NCBI GenBank assembly: GCA_045106765.1
Contig: JBGCFD010000072.1
Location: 26,472-90,471, forward strand
Direction of reading: 5' to 3'
DNA from: CAJQQY01 sp045106765
GTDB taxonomy: Bacteria; Bacteroidota; Bacteroidia; Chitinophagales; Saprospiraceae
DNA: 64,000 bases
The translations under genes and the position numbers were made by a program. Of this stretch, positions 42,798 to 51,995 are shown piece by piece; the first letter of the stretch is position 1; every line of letters begins with the position of its first letter. The notes under the pieces are model-generated. The model was not told the DNA's origin, did no database searches, and saw only the letters and a program-made list of their open reading frames with translations.

Positions 42798-43592
42798 TTA
42801 TACCGAAACCGCAGCTTTGATATGTGGATGCGGATCGTAATTAGTTAGTTCAAAATCTTCGTATTTAAAATCAAATATAGATTTAATAGCTGGATTTATT
42901 TTCATTTGTGGCAAGGCTCTAGTTTCGCGAGACAATTGCAATTGAGTTTGCTCCAAGTGATTTTGATATAAATGTACATCGCCAAAAGTATGAACAAAAT
43001 CACCTGCCTCTAATCCACAAACTTGAGCCATCATCATCGTCAATAATGCATAAGAAGCAATATTAAAAGGAACTCCCAAAAAAGTATCTGCTGAGCGCTG
43101 ATATAATTGGCAACTCAATTTTCCATTGGCTACATAAAATTGAAATAAACAATGGCATGGACTCAATGCCATTTTTGGTAAATCTCCCACATTCCAAGCA
43201 TTGACAATAATTCGTCGGGAGTCAGGATTATTTTTGATCAAATCAATTGCTTGCGAAATCTGGTCTATGGTTTCGCCATCCCGAGTTTCCCAACTTCTCC
43301 ATTGTTTTCCGTAAACAGGCCCGAGGTCACCATTCTCATCTGCCCATTCATCCCAAATTCGAACTTTATTTTCTTTTAAATATTTCACATTAGTATCACC
43401 TTCCAAAAACCAAAGCAACTCATGAATGATGGATCGAAGGTGTAATTTTTTGGTAGTCAACATCGGAAAACCTTCTTGCAAATCAAATCGCATTTGATAT
43501 CCAAAAACGCTTCGAGTCCCAGTTCCAGTTCGATCATTTTTATCAGTTCCGTTATCGACGATGTGTTGAAGGAGATTGAGATATTGTTTCAT
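42798..43592 (-). CDS. thyA: Thymidylate synthase
   Basis: A 264-residue enzyme, the same length as the E. coli one. It methylates dUMP to dTMP using methylenetetrahydrofolate. The catalytic Cys146 is in ALSPCHCLFQFYV; dUMP-binding residues are in NPDSRRIIVNAWNV and QRSADTFLGVPFNIASYALL, and GDVHLYQNHLEQ is intact. The extended C-terminal loop ends PHIKAAVSV, with the closing hydrophobic residue expected. Start follows a CAAATGTA (minus-strand TACATTTG) site. Separated from the sigma gene by 59 bases carrying a short AGGAGTCAGCAGTCAGG repeat; divergent from the YeiH gene. Confidence 0.97.
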   Translation of the reverse strand: MKQYLNLLQHIVDNGTDKNDRTGTGTRSVFGYQMRFDLQEGFPMLTTKKLHLRSIIHELLWFLEGDTNVKYLKENKVRIWDEWADENGDLGPVYGKQWRSWETRDGETIDQISQAIDLIKNNPDSRRIIVNAWNVGDLPKMALSPCHCLFQFYVANGKLSCQLYQRSADTFLGVPFNIASYALLTMMMAQVCGLEAGDFVHTFGDVHLYQNHLEQTQLQLSRETRALPQMKINPAIKSIFDFKYEDFELTNYDPHPHIKAAVSV

Positions 43593-43628
43593 GTGTCTTA
43601 TTCAAATTTATTTTTTATAAAATCCTTA

Positions 43629-43636
43629 CAAATGTA
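43629..43636 (-). promoter_or_regulatory. Candidate -7 element for thyA
   Basis: CAAATGTA on the plus strand reads TACATTTG on the minus, matching TAnnTTTG, about 37 bases before the thyA start. No -33 TTG at usual spacing; support is modest. Confidence 0.3.
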
Positions 43637-43746
43637 CAAAATAGATAGCTTTTTTTTTTTGAGAAAAATCTAGTTTTCCACATTTTCAAATTAAAAAAAA
43701 TTAAAATGTTTTTTACCTTTAGGCATAGTGCATTAAATAAAACGCA

Positions 43747-45456
43747 ATGAAGAAATCACATTTTTTAATTTCTCACGAAGACTATTGGTCGATTTGGATT
43801 GGTGGATTTGTCTTATCGGTAGGATTATTTTTATTTTTTAAAAATGCTCCCGAAGATTATGTTGCTCAACATGAAAAGTACGAAGCGATCCAAGCGGAAG
43901 AAAAAGCAAAAACTCCTTTTAAAACGATGGAATGGTATGATGCCTTTCGTTCCAAACAAAAAATAAAAGCTTCCTCAGAACCTATCGGTAAATTTTTCAA
44001 AAAATTAACTTCAAAACCTTCTAGTTGGAATTCTAATCCATTGGAGTCTTTTTACAAAAGTGTTGTAAAAGATGAGAATGAGAAAAAGGAGTTAATTATA
44101 AAATTGGCGGATGCCGTTGAAAGAACTAAAATACTAAAGACATTAGCAGAGGAGGCTCAATCAAAAGCTGCTAGAGCAAAATATGAAAATATTCAACTCA
44201 ATATCGAGGCAGAAACGGCTGTCGGACAATGGTATAAAAGTCGTGAGCGAGCCGATAAAATTAGAACAAAATCAAAAGCATCCAATCATTTTAAAATAGG
44301 TTGGATGTTTTTGTGGTTTGTCATTTTGAGTATGCTTTTTTTACCAGGGATTTATTATTTGGGAAAACAGCGGTCAGCATTTGCTAAAGGATTTGCTTTC
44401 GTTTTTTTGATTGCAATTGTAGCTTATTTGTTTGGAGCACAAGTTAATATGAAAGCAATGGGAATTGGTTATGCTGCTTGGGCCATCATTCTTGGATTGC
44501 TTATTTCGAATACAATCGGAACTCCTCAATGGGTAAAACCAGCCTTACAAACTTCTTGGTTTATCAAAACAGGTTTGGTCTTATTGGGAGCAGAAGTTTT
44601 GTTTAATAAAGTTTTAGCGATTGGCTTGCCGGGGATTTTTGTGGCGTGGGTAGTGACTCCAATTGTTCTGATTTCCACGTATATGTTTGGACAAAAAATA
44701 TTGAAAATAAAAAGTAAAACTTTGAATATGGTCATCTCTGCTGACATGTCTGTTTGTGGCGTATCAGCGGCTGTGGCGACTGCAGCTGCTTGCAATGCGA
44801 AAAAGGAAGAGTTGACTTTGGCGATTGGTTTGTCGATGACATTTACTTCTGTGATGATGATTGTTTTGCCGATGATTATCAAGGCATTGGGAATGCCCGA
44901 AGTGTTAGGTGGAGCTTGGATTGGAGGAACAATAGATGCGACTGGAGCGGTGGTTGCGGCAGGGGAATTTTTAGGAGATAAAGCATTAAGTGTGGCTGCG
45001 ACAATCAAGATGATTCAAAATGTTTTGATAGGAATTATTGCTTTTGGAGTGGCGGTTTACTTTACAACAAAAGTAGATGTTGATTCATCAACAGATAAAC
45101 CAAAAGTTGGTTTGTCAGAAATATGGAAGCGATTTCCAAAGTTCATTTTAGGATTTATTGGAGCATCGATTTTGTTTACATTGATCTATATTTCATTGGG
45201 AGATAATCATGCTTACACTTTGATTGACCAAGGCGTGATTGGCGGACTTTCGAAAAATGTGAGAGGTTGGTTGTTTTGTTTGGCATTTGTGAGTATCGGT
45301 TTATCTACCAATTTTTCGGAATTAAAACATCATTTTTCAGGAGGGAAACCATTGGTTCTATATGTGGTGGGACAGACGTTTAATTTGTTGCTGACTTTGT
45401 TGATGGCTTACATTATGTTTTACTTAGTATTTCCCAATGCGACTGCAAATTTATAA
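43747..45456 (+). CDS. YeiH/UPF0324-family membrane transporter with long N-terminal region
   Basis: A 569-residue membrane protein. The family core starts near residue 190 and holds about ten TM segments with the conserved stretches WVKPALQTSWFIKTGLVLLG, SADMSVCGVSAAVATAAAC and GGAWIGGTIDATGAVVAAGE. The family (Cons_hypoth698) is annotated as a putative sulphate exporter; function is unproven. In this protein a TM helix (about 14-33) and a charged, mostly helical segment of about 150 residues (34-185) come first. Related transporters in marine bacteria may share this layout. Followed closely by a 61-residue ORF. Confidence 0.88.
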   Translation: MKKSHFLISHEDYWSIWIGGFVLSVGLFLFFKNAPEDYVAQHEKYEAIQAEEKAKTPFKTMEWYDAFRSKQKIKASSEPIGKFFKKLTSKPSSWNSNPLESFYKSVVKDENEKKELIIKLADAVERTKILKTLAEEAQSKAARAKYENIQLNIEAETAVGQWYKSRERADKIRTKSKASNHFKIGWMFLWFVILSMLFLPGIYYLGKQRSAFAKGFAFVFLIAIVAYLFGAQVNMKAMGIGYAAWAIILGLLISNTIGTPQWVKPALQTSWFIKTGLVLLGAEVLFNKVLAIGLPGIFVAWVVTPIVLISTYMFGQKILKIKSKTLNMVISADMSVCGVSAAVATAAACNAKKEELTLAIGLSMTFTSVMMIVLPMIIKALGMPEVLGGAWIGGTIDATGAVVAAGEFLGDKALSVAATIKMIQNVLIGIIAFGVAVYFTTKVDVDSSTDKPKVGLSEIWKRFPKFILGFIGASILFTLIYISLGDNHAYTLIDQGVIGGLSKNVRGWLFCLAFVSIGLSTNFSELKHHFSGGKPLVLYVVGQTFNLLLTLLMAYIMFYLVFPNATANL

Positions 45457-45496
45457 AAAAATAGGAGTCAGGCGTGATTACTTTTAAACGGATAAT

Positions 45497-45682
45497 ATGA
45501 AAAAATCACAAATTAAATTTTTTGTAGGAGTATTGTTATTTTATTTGTTCACTCAAGTTCAATGGGCGAGTATTTTTTTTCCAACAAAACATTTACAAAA
45601 TGAGGAAATAGATAATACGGCTCTTTTTTATACAGAAAGTGAGGAAGCGACAAAGGCGGAATTTTTGATGAAGCAGAAATAG
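45497..45682 (+). CDS. Small membrane or secreted protein (61 aa), hypothetical
   Basis: A 61-residue frame with an N-terminal hydrophobic helix (about 7-27, FFVGVLLFYLFTQVQWASIFF) and an acidic tail (NEEIDNTALFYTESEEATK). It lies 40 bases after the YeiH-like gene on the same strand and stops 3 bases before the convergent DUF2306 gene stop, which supports real coding. No family recognised; possibly a helper of the transporter. Confidence 0.55.
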   Translation: MKKSQIKFFVGVLLFYLFTQVQWASIFFPTKHLQNEEIDNTALFYTESEEATKAEFLMKQK

Positions 45683-45685
45683 AAA

Positions 45686-46324
45686 TTAGGTTTTTATGAT
45701 TTTCTTTTTCCCAATATAAATTTCAATAATTACCAAGTTTAAAATCCAACCTAACCAAGCCACCACTTTGTAAGTATCCATCGGTGGCGGAGCTACAGTT
45801 GAAACGATTCCCCATTTTAATAATCTTAAACTGATCGCTGAAAGGGTCAACGCAAAACTTCTAAGCATAAAGTTTTGATGGTTTCTCCAATCTTTATTTT
45901 TGGCAAACTGATAGGCTTTCCATGTAAAATAAAACCATAAAATTGCTTGAATGGAGAAAGAAATTTTTGAGGAAATACCTCCATTTGCATGGAATGCCAT
46001 GACTAATCCTGAAGGACTCGCGATTGCCAAAACCAAAACGAGATATATTTTTCCAAGGTTTTTGTGAAGATTGGAAAATCGGTTTCGGATAGTTTTAGAA
46101 AATTGAAATCCACCAATGATCAAGACAAAAATACTTGAATAGATATGACTGAAAAAGGCAACTCGATAGTGAGTGAAAGTAATTTCTTCTTGTTTTAAAT
46201 TTAAAAAAGCAACTTCGAAATTGAGCGGAACATATTGCCACGTGATCAGAATCATTAAATAAGTGAAATAACTTAATGATAAATAAAAAGCGAATTTGAA
46301 AAAATAATTAGCGGTCTGATTCAT
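45686..46324 (-). CDS. DUF2306-family integral membrane protein
   Basis: A 212-residue protein with about six TM segments. The DUF2306 pattern is seen in RVAFFSHIYSSIFVLIIGGF, NLHKNLGKIYLVLVLAIASPSGL, AFHANGGISSKISFSIQAIL and the NHQNFMLRSFALTLSAISLR loop. Conserved His and Arg at helix ends may hold a cofactor; the family's function is unknown. 9 bases downstream of the YARHG lipoprotein, so probably cotranscribed with it. Confidence 0.87.
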   Translation of the reverse strand: MNQTANYFFKFAFYLSLSYFTYLMILITWQYVPLNFEVAFLNLKQEEITFTHYRVAFFSHIYSSIFVLIIGGFQFSKTIRNRFSNLHKNLGKIYLVLVLAIASPSGLVMAFHANGGISSKISFSIQAILWFYFTWKAYQFAKNKDWRNHQNFMLRSFALTLSAISLRLLKWGIVSTVAPPPMDTYKVVAWLGWILNLVIIEIYIGKKKIIKT

Positions 46325-46333
46325 CCAAAAAAA

Positions 46334-47305
46334 TTACCCTCTTCCAAAAGAATCGTAATATTCTGCAGCATTTTTTTCATATCTCAACAATAGTTTGATG
46401 TTTTGTTTTTCGATTTCGGTGAAGTCATTTTTGATATTGGCGTGGACTGGAATATACCAAGGTTGTGCGTCAAAGAAAACTCGTAATGGCCTATTTTTAA
46501 AAGAATATCCATGTCTTGCATAAATACTATTTCGAATAATAGTTAGGTCTCCTTTCTTTAAATTTTCGACTACAGATTTATCAAGTAATTGATTGGAAGC
46601 ATTGATTTCATATATTAAATGAGTGGCTGCTGCGAATTCTTTTGCAATCCATTCTTCTACTTCATTATCACCATGTTCTATCCTCTTCTTTTTTTCAATA
46701 TTCTTATTCCAATCCATATACCTTTTAGAACCTTCTAACATAATATCAGGATTGTAAGTGAATTTTTTTGAACTAAGCCAGTACTTCCTATTTTTTATTT
46801 CAATGTTTTTGTATGCGGTCCAAGTTCCTTCGAGTGAATTTTTATCCTTAAAATAGGTAAATGAAAATTCTCCATCATATTTATCATTGCCTGGTTCTTT
46901 TACATGAAAAGAATATTGGTTCGAACTTATTTGTTTAACAGTCCCTTCGAATGGGCGATCATTTCCTGCCACCACACTATGCCCAACGACTAAGCTATCG
47001 GTAATTTTATCAATCGAAATATTTATCTTATTAGTTCGACTCCAAGAATATCCATCATCGATATACATTGTTTTATCCTTATCGCCATTATCGGGCACAA
47101 AGTTTCCAACCCAAAATCCAAGGAGGTCATTAGTTGTAATTTGAGACTTTTCCCTCGGAATCTTCTTCTCAGTTTTTGCTGATTGATCAGTTGGTGAAGT
47201 TTCAGTTCCTTGTTCAACTACGACTTTGGCTTCTTTATTTTTTATTTCATTTCCACAATTCGAAAATAATAATGCGAGGAAAAATGGATATAATATTTTT
47301 TTCAT
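46334..47305 (-). CDS. YARHG-domain lipoprotein
   Basis: A 323-residue lipoprotein: the signal ends LLFSNC with Cys as lipid site. The C-terminal domain (about 255-315) holds the YARHG motif (SIYARHGYSF, then PWYIPV and the trailing helix FTEIEKQNIKLLLRYE). The middle part (about 60-190) is beta-rich and resembles a small lipocalin-like barrel (LLGFWVGNFVPDNG; YKNIEIKNRKYWL). YARHG domains are extracellular and of unknown function. First gene of a two-gene unit with the DUF2306 gene. A plus-strand CAAATATA (minus TATATTTG) lies 16 bases before the start. Confidence 0.85.
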   Translation of the reverse strand: MKKILYPFFLALLFSNCGNEIKNKEAKVVVEQGTETSPTDQSAKTEKKIPREKSQITTNDLLGFWVGNFVPDNGDKDKTMYIDDGYSWSRTNKINISIDKITDSLVVGHSVVAGNDRPFEGTVKQISSNQYSFHVKEPGNDKYDGEFSFTYFKDKNSLEGTWTAYKNIEIKNRKYWLSSKKFTYNPDIMLEGSKRYMDWNKNIEKKKRIEHGDNEVEEWIAKEFAAATHLIYEINASNQLLDKSVVENLKKGDLTIIRNSIYARHGYSFKNRPLRVFFDAQPWYIPVHANIKNDFTEIEKQNIKLLLRYEKNAAEYYDSFGRG

Positions 47306-47453
47306 GTTTTAATATTTATTCAAATATAGAAACTAGAAATTGATTTTAAAATAAAAAAAATCCCGAATCTTCTAATTAGAAAATTCGTGATGAATCAGGG
47401 TATAATTACTGAGACACAATAAATGATAAATTATGATCCAGTACTTAAAAATT

Positions 47454-47741
47454 TTATAGAAAATCATTTCTATTTTGAATGATAAACTTACGAATCCAAA
47501 TTTGATCACTTGTTTGGATTTTTACAAAATACAATCCACTCGTTAAATCCGAAACTTCGAACTCTAATTTTTGATTAGAAATATTAGAGGCATTTTTTCC
47601 TAACAATATATTTCCAAATCCATCATAAATGAATATTTTGAAATCAAGATTAGTTGGTAAATCAAAATCTAAAAACAATTAATCAGTAGCTGGATTTGGA
47701 AAAAGTTGGATGTTTTTTTTCAAAAAAAATCCAGAAATTGT
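47454..47741 (-). pseudogene. Decayed T9SS type A sorting tail with in-frame stop
   Basis: The minus-strand frame reads KKNIQLFPNPATD, then a TAA at 47679-47681, then LFLDFDLPTN..., SNISNQKLEFEV..LTSGLYFVKIQ..WIRKFIIQ: a full type A tail with a stop codon in its opening loop. Upstream in the same frame, a TAA at 47742-47744 ends any extension, and the preceding 340 bases encode nothing. The cargo body is gone. The in-frame stop could be one base change from an E or Q codon. I interpret it as the remnant of a deleted T9SS cargo gene. Confidence 0.7.
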
Positions 47742-48086
47742 TTAGGGAATGATATTTGGAAGAAGGCTGCGTATTGCGAAAAAATAATATAACGTCTTGC
47801 TAAAGAAGTTTTCTACCTACTTAGAGATACGAAAAAAAAACAGCAAGATGGATCTATTTAAGTAGATATACTTAGATTTGAATTTTTATAAAAAAATATA
47901 TCTCAAGGGACAGCAAAAAGCCTATATTGCAATTCCCTTAAAATTGTCCCTCCTTATAAAAAACTAAATGAATTCCTCACTAATTTTTTGATTAGAAAAA
48001 GACATATTCTAGGCTTGCTCTGGCAAGGTTTTTTGAAATGATAGTGGATAAGTTTTGATTCCAAAATTATTAGGCGAACTCATACA
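47742..48086. other. Non-coding stretch upstream of the acyltransferase
   Basis: No open frame, RNA gene or terminator seen. Probably the remains of the region that once held the cargo gene whose tail survives at 47454-47741. Confidence 0.4.
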
Positions 48087-49298
48087 ATGATAGAAGAAAA
48101 AACAAATAGATCAATTTATTTTCCCGGTTTGACTGGACTGCGATTCTTTGCTGCATTTACAGTAATTATTTGCCATGTGGAAGAGTTCAAATCTATTTGG
48201 AATATTCGAGAAACCAATACTTGGGATTTACATTTTTTTACATTGATGGGTGAATTGGCGGTGACTTTCTTTTTTGTTTTGAGTGGGTTTTTGATTACTT
48301 ATCTTTTATTGGTAGAAAAAGAAAAGACAGGAACAATTGCTATGAAGCAGTTTTATATGCGCCGAGTGCTTCGAATTTTCCCACTTTATTATTTAATTGT
48401 ACTTCTTGGACTATTTGTTTTCCCACAAATTGGAATCTTAGATTTTCCAGAATGGTCTGATCAAATTGATGGAAACTTCTGGGTGAAAGTTCTGATGTAC
48501 ACTTTTTTCCTTTCTAATTTAGCGATTGCTTCTATTTTTCCAATTCCATATGTTGTTCATGTTTGGTCGATCGGAGTGGAAGAACAGTTCTATTTGCTAT
48601 GGCCTTTTTTAGTTAAATATTTTAAAAAAACGTTCCGATTATTAATTGGTATTATCGTTATCTATTTAATTTTTACCATAGGATTTAGGTGCCTCGATGA
48701 CCTTCACCAAGGAGCGAATCGATTCTATCAAGTGGCAGCAGATTTTTTAAAACATACTCGAATTGATTGTATGGCAATTGGTGGAATTGGAGCCTATGCT
48801 GTTTACTTAAACCAAAGCGGTTTTTTAGATTTCGTTTATCAAAAATCAATTCAAATTGGGCTCTATATTTTAATGCTTGTACTAATTTATACGCAACTTG
48901 AATTTGGATATTTTACTCATGAAATTTACGCAATTGTATTTTGCCTAATCATCTTAAATATTGGAAATAACAAAAATACTTTTTTCCAACTAGAGCATCC
49001 CATCTTTAAATATTTAGGAAAAATATCTTATGGATTGTACATGTATAATTATTTATGTGTGCGCTTGGCGATGATTGTCGTACAATATTTTTATGGAGAA
49101 AATATTCTACTTGGAGTATCCGGGAATATATTGTTATATGTTTTAGCAGTTGTATTTACGATTCTACTTTCGGCGCTTTCTTACGAGTATTTTGAGAAAC
49201 CATTTTTGCGATTAAAACACCGATTTACAATTGTCAAAAGTGGGGAGACTTTTCAAAAAAAGGATAAGGAAATCAATTTTCCTTTTGTGAAAAAATAA
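48087..49298 (+). CDS. Acyltransferase family 3 membrane protein (OafA/YrhL-like)
   Basis: A 403-residue protein with about ten TM segments. The family's active-site region starts at YFPGLTGLRFFAAFTVIICH with the conserved His, followed by FFFVLSGFLITYLL, MRRVLRIFPLYYLIV and VVHVWSIGVEEQFYLLWPFL. These enzymes acetylate or otherwise acylate surface sugars (O-antigen, exopolysaccharide, peptidoglycan). The acceptor is unknown. No SGNH domain. It stands alone; a hairpin (49314-49375) lies after the stop. Confidence 0.93.
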   Translation: MIEEKTNRSIYFPGLTGLRFFAAFTVIICHVEEFKSIWNIRETNTWDLHFFTLMGELAVTFFFVLSGFLITYLLLVEKEKTGTIAMKQFYMRRVLRIFPLYYLIVLLGLFVFPQIGILDFPEWSDQIDGNFWVKVLMYTFFLSNLAIASIFPIPYVVHVWSIGVEEQFYLLWPFLVKYFKKTFRLLIGIIVIYLIFTIGFRCLDDLHQGANRFYQVAADFLKHTRIDCMAIGGIGAYAVYLNQSGFLDFVYQKSIQIGLYILMLVLIYTQLEFGYFTHEIYAIVFCLIILNIGNNKNTFFQLEHPIFKYLGKISYGLYMYNYLCVRLAMIVVQYFYGENILLGVSGNILLYVLAVVFTILLSALSYEYFEKPFLRLKHRFTIVKSGETFQKKDKEINFPFVKK

Positions 49299-49313
49299 TT
49301 ATTTGATTAGAAT

Positions 49314-49375
49314 GGTTAATCAGGTAATCGAGTGCTTGCGAAACCTTTATTTGGAAATCGTTGACCTGATTAACT
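49314..49375 (+). repeat. Hairpin of the TTAATCAGGTAATC family
   Basis: GGTTAATCAGGTAATCG (49314-49330) pairs with CGTTGACCTGATTAACT (49359-49375), 13 of 17 bases. It lies after the acyltransferase stop and may act as a terminator, though no long T-run follows. Related to 32181-32256. Confidence 0.45.
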
Positions 49376-49441
49376 AAAAACCACTCATCATTTTATCCAA
49401 CCACTCATCACTATTCCAATAATATTTGATAATTTAACTTC

Positions 49442-49449
49442 TACATTTG
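49442..49449 (+). promoter_or_regulatory. Candidate -7 element for the alpha/beta hydrolase gene
   Basis: TACATTTG fits TAnnTTTG 31 bases before the ATG at 49481. No -33 element at standard spacing. Confidence 0.3.
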
Positions 49450-49480
49450 AAGTATTAAAAAACATCAAATATTAAATATC

Positions 49481-50875
49481 ATGAAAAAATTAATGGTTGT
49501 TTTCCTTTTAGCAATTTCAAATCTTATTAATGCACAAAATGTTTTAGGTGACTGGAATGGTGCTTTGGAAGTTCAAGGAATGCAGTTGCGACTTGTTTTT
49601 CATATTATGGAAGATGGCGAAAATTTAAAAGCGACAATGGATAGTCCTGACCAAGGAGCGAATGGAATTCCTGTGGATAAAGTTATGTTGGATGGAAAAG
49701 AATTGACCATCGAAATGCCAAAAATGGGAATAAAATATACTTCTACCGTTAACGAAGATGGAACTGAAATTGACGGAACATTTAACCAGGGACCAATGTC
49801 TTTGCCATTAAAAATGACTCGTAAAAAGGTAGCAAAAAAAGAATTGGTTCGTCCACAAGAGCCTAAAAAATTTGATTACCAACAAGAAGAAGTGAAATTT
49901 GAAAATTCAAAAGGAGGGCATCACCTAGCAGGCACTTTGACGATTCCTAAAAGTGGAGACTTTGAAACGGTGGTGGTGCTTATTACAGGGTCTGGGCCAC
50001 AAGATAGAAATGAAGAATTGTTGGGGCATAAACCATTTTTAGTATTGTCAGATCATTTTACAAAACAAGGAATTGCGGTGTTAAGGTATGATGATCGGGG
50101 TGTGGCAAAATCGACTGGAACGTTTAAAGGTTCGACTTCGAGAGACTTCGCTGACGACGCGAGTGCTGCAGTTTCTTTTTTGAAAAAAAGAAAAGATATG
50201 GCTGGGAAAAAAATAGGATTATGTGGTCATAGTGAAGGAGGAATGATTGCTCCAATCGTTGCGAGTGAAAATTCGAATGTTGATTTTATTGTACTTTTGG
50301 CAGGCCCAGGAATCAAGATTCCTGAATTGATGAAGTTGCAGACGGATAAAATTTCGGAAGCAGAGGGCGTTGACGAAAATATGCGAAAATTAAATGCAGT
50401 AATCATTGAAAATGCTTTCGGATTTTTACATAAGAATAAAGGCATGGAGAGAGAGGATCTACGAAAAGGTTTGACACAAATTTTATCGGATGGTTTTGAA
50501 AGCTTACCAAAAGCTGAAACGGAAGGAGAGGACAAAAATAAATTTATGGAAGGAGAACTTGAAATGATGCTTGATGATTGGTTCCTTTATTTTATGCAAT
50601 TTGATCCTGCTGATTATTTGTCAAAGGTAAAATGTCCAGTTTTAGCTGTCAATGGAGAGTTAGATTTACAGGTGACTTCTAAAGAGAATTTGGAGGGAAT
50701 CAAAAGTAGTTTAAAGAAAGCTGGAAATAAAAATGTAACGATTAAAGAATTTAAAGGCTTGAATCATTTGTTCCAAGAAACAAAAACTGGAGCTCCTTCA
50801 GAGTATGCAAAATTGGAGGAAACATTTAATGAGGAGGCAATGAAATATGTATCTGATTGGATTCTTGGGAGATAA
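49481..50875 (+). CDS. Secreted alpha/beta hydrolase
   Basis: A 464-residue protein: signal peptide (1-18), a beta-rich N-terminal domain (about 20-115, LGDWNGALEVQGMQLRLVFH) found before several such hydrolases, and an alpha/beta hydrolase domain (about 135-464). Oxyanion-type motif GSGPQDRNEE, then RYDDRGVAKSTG, and the nucleophile elbow GLCGHSEGG with Ser251. The acid residue is likely in NGELDLQVT and His in LNHLFQET. Likely an esterase or peptidase of the periplasm; the substrate is unknown. Transcribed alone before the two-component pair. Confidence 0.9.
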   Translation: MKKLMVVFLLAISNLINAQNVLGDWNGALEVQGMQLRLVFHIMEDGENLKATMDSPDQGANGIPVDKVMLDGKELTIEMPKMGIKYTSTVNEDGTEIDGTFNQGPMSLPLKMTRKKVAKKELVRPQEPKKFDYQQEEVKFENSKGGHHLAGTLTIPKSGDFETVVVLITGSGPQDRNEELLGHKPFLVLSDHFTKQGIAVLRYDDRGVAKSTGTFKGSTSRDFADDASAAVSFLKKRKDMAGKKIGLCGHSEGGMIAPIVASENSNVDFIVLLAGPGIKIPELMKLQTDKISEAEGVDENMRKLNAVIIENAFGFLHKNKGMEREDLRKGLTQILSDGFESLPKAETEGEDKNKFMEGELEMMLDDWFLYFMQFDPADYLSKVKCPVLAVNGELDLQVTSKENLEGIKSSLKKAGNKNVTIKEFKGLNHLFQETKTGAPSEYAKLEETFNEEAMKYVSDWILGR

Positions 50876-50960
50876 TTTTTTTCCCAATTCACCTCAACTC
50901 ACAAGGTGGTTTCGAACGACCCTTCGATTAAATGTTTTCAGTCAAAGTTAATTTTTCAAA

Positions 50961-51995
50961 ATGATAAAAACGGGAAATAGAAATTTTTGGATTGCTCAAA
51001 TAATAGGTTGGGGGCTGTTTATGTTATCTAATTTATTGGTACAAATATCGGCAGGTTTTCCTATTGACATGTTATTATATAATTCGATTACACCTTTGAT
51101 AATCGGTTTTATTATTACAGCAAGTTATCGTCATTATATTAAAAGAGTGAATTGGAAAACTTGGTCTTTTGGGAAGATAGTTGGGATGATTCTCTTTTCC
51201 ACTTTTTTTCTTTCATTTGCTTTTATGCTTATTTTATTTGCAATTTTTCTCTATGTTTTTAAAGTAGAAGGAATGACCTTTCCTAGTTTTTTAGGTAATA
51301 TGGTTATTTTTTCATTGGTCTTATTAGTGTGGAATATGATTTATTTTTTTATTCAATTTTTTAATAATTGGAATCAAGCAGAGATAGAAAAATGGAAAAT
51401 GGTAGCTGAAATGAAAGACGCTCAACTTGGTTCGTTGAAGTCACAAATCAATCCTCATTTTGTTTTTAATACGTTGAATAATATTCGTTCATTGATTTTG
51501 GAGGACAAAGAAAAGGCACGGGAAATGTTGTTGAATTTTTCTGACCTTTTTAGATATGCGTTGAAAAATACTGATCATTCAAAAGTAAAATTGAAAGAAG
51601 AATTAAATATTGTCAATCAATATTTAGAGTTGTTGTCCATTCAATATGAAGATAAATTACAGTATAAAATAAATGTAGATGCAGGATTGGCAGCAGCAGA
51701 ATTACCTCCAATGATGCTACAGCTTTTAGTGGAGAATGCGGTAAAGCATGGCATCTCCCAATTCAAAGAAGGAGGTTCGATATTGGTTGATATTGATCAA
51801 GGAAATGGATTTCTAAATATCAATGTTAAAAATACGGGTAATCTAAAAATGTCTTCCAAGTTGGGTGATAAATTAGGAGTAGGTTTGGAAAATATTCGCA
51901 AACGATTGGATTTAATTTATAATGGAAAAGCCAATTTAAAAATATCGGAAGTCAATGAATTTGTTTTGGCTTCTATCAAAATTCCGATGATATGA
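50961..51995 (+). CDS. LytS-type sensor histidine kinase (His_kinase family)
   Basis: A 344-residue membrane kinase. Four TM segments at about 9-30, 40-56, 73-100 and 112-133. A linker leads to the phosphoacceptor His166 in SQINPHFVFNTLNNIRSLI, characteristic of LytS/YehU-type kinases, then an ATPase domain with PPMMLQLLVENAVKHGI (N box) and GVGLENIRKRL. No extracellular sensor domain, so the signal is probably membrane-related. Its 3' end overlaps the response regulator by 4 bases (ATGA), so the two are one transcript and act as a pair. Confidence 0.95.
   Translation: MIKTGNRNFWIAQIIGWGLFMLSNLLVQISAGFPIDMLLYNSITPLIIGFIITASYRHYIKRVNWKTWSFGKIVGMILFSTFFLSFAFMLILFAIFLYVFKVEGMTFPSFLGNMVIFSLVLLVWNMIYFFIQFFNNWNQAEIEKWKMVAEMKDAQLGSLKSQINPHFVFNTLNNIRSLILEDKEKAREMLLNFSDLFRYALKNTDHSKVKLKEELNIVNQYLELLSIQYEDKLQYKINVDAGLAAAELPPMMLQLLVENAVKHGISQFKEGGSILVDIDQGNGFLNINVKNTGNLKMSSKLGDKLGVGLENIRKRLDLIYNGKANLKISEVNEFVLASIKIPMI

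Noticed and set aside
43714..43721. TACCTTTA before the YeiH gene as promoter -7 element
   Set aside because: Last base differs from the consensus G and no -33 TTG is found at a usual distance.
44526..45008. Antisense 160-residue open frame inside the YeiH gene
   Set aside because: Overlaps conserved transmembrane coding sequence, with Ala/Pro/Thr composition expected of a shadow of Gly/Ala/Val codons.
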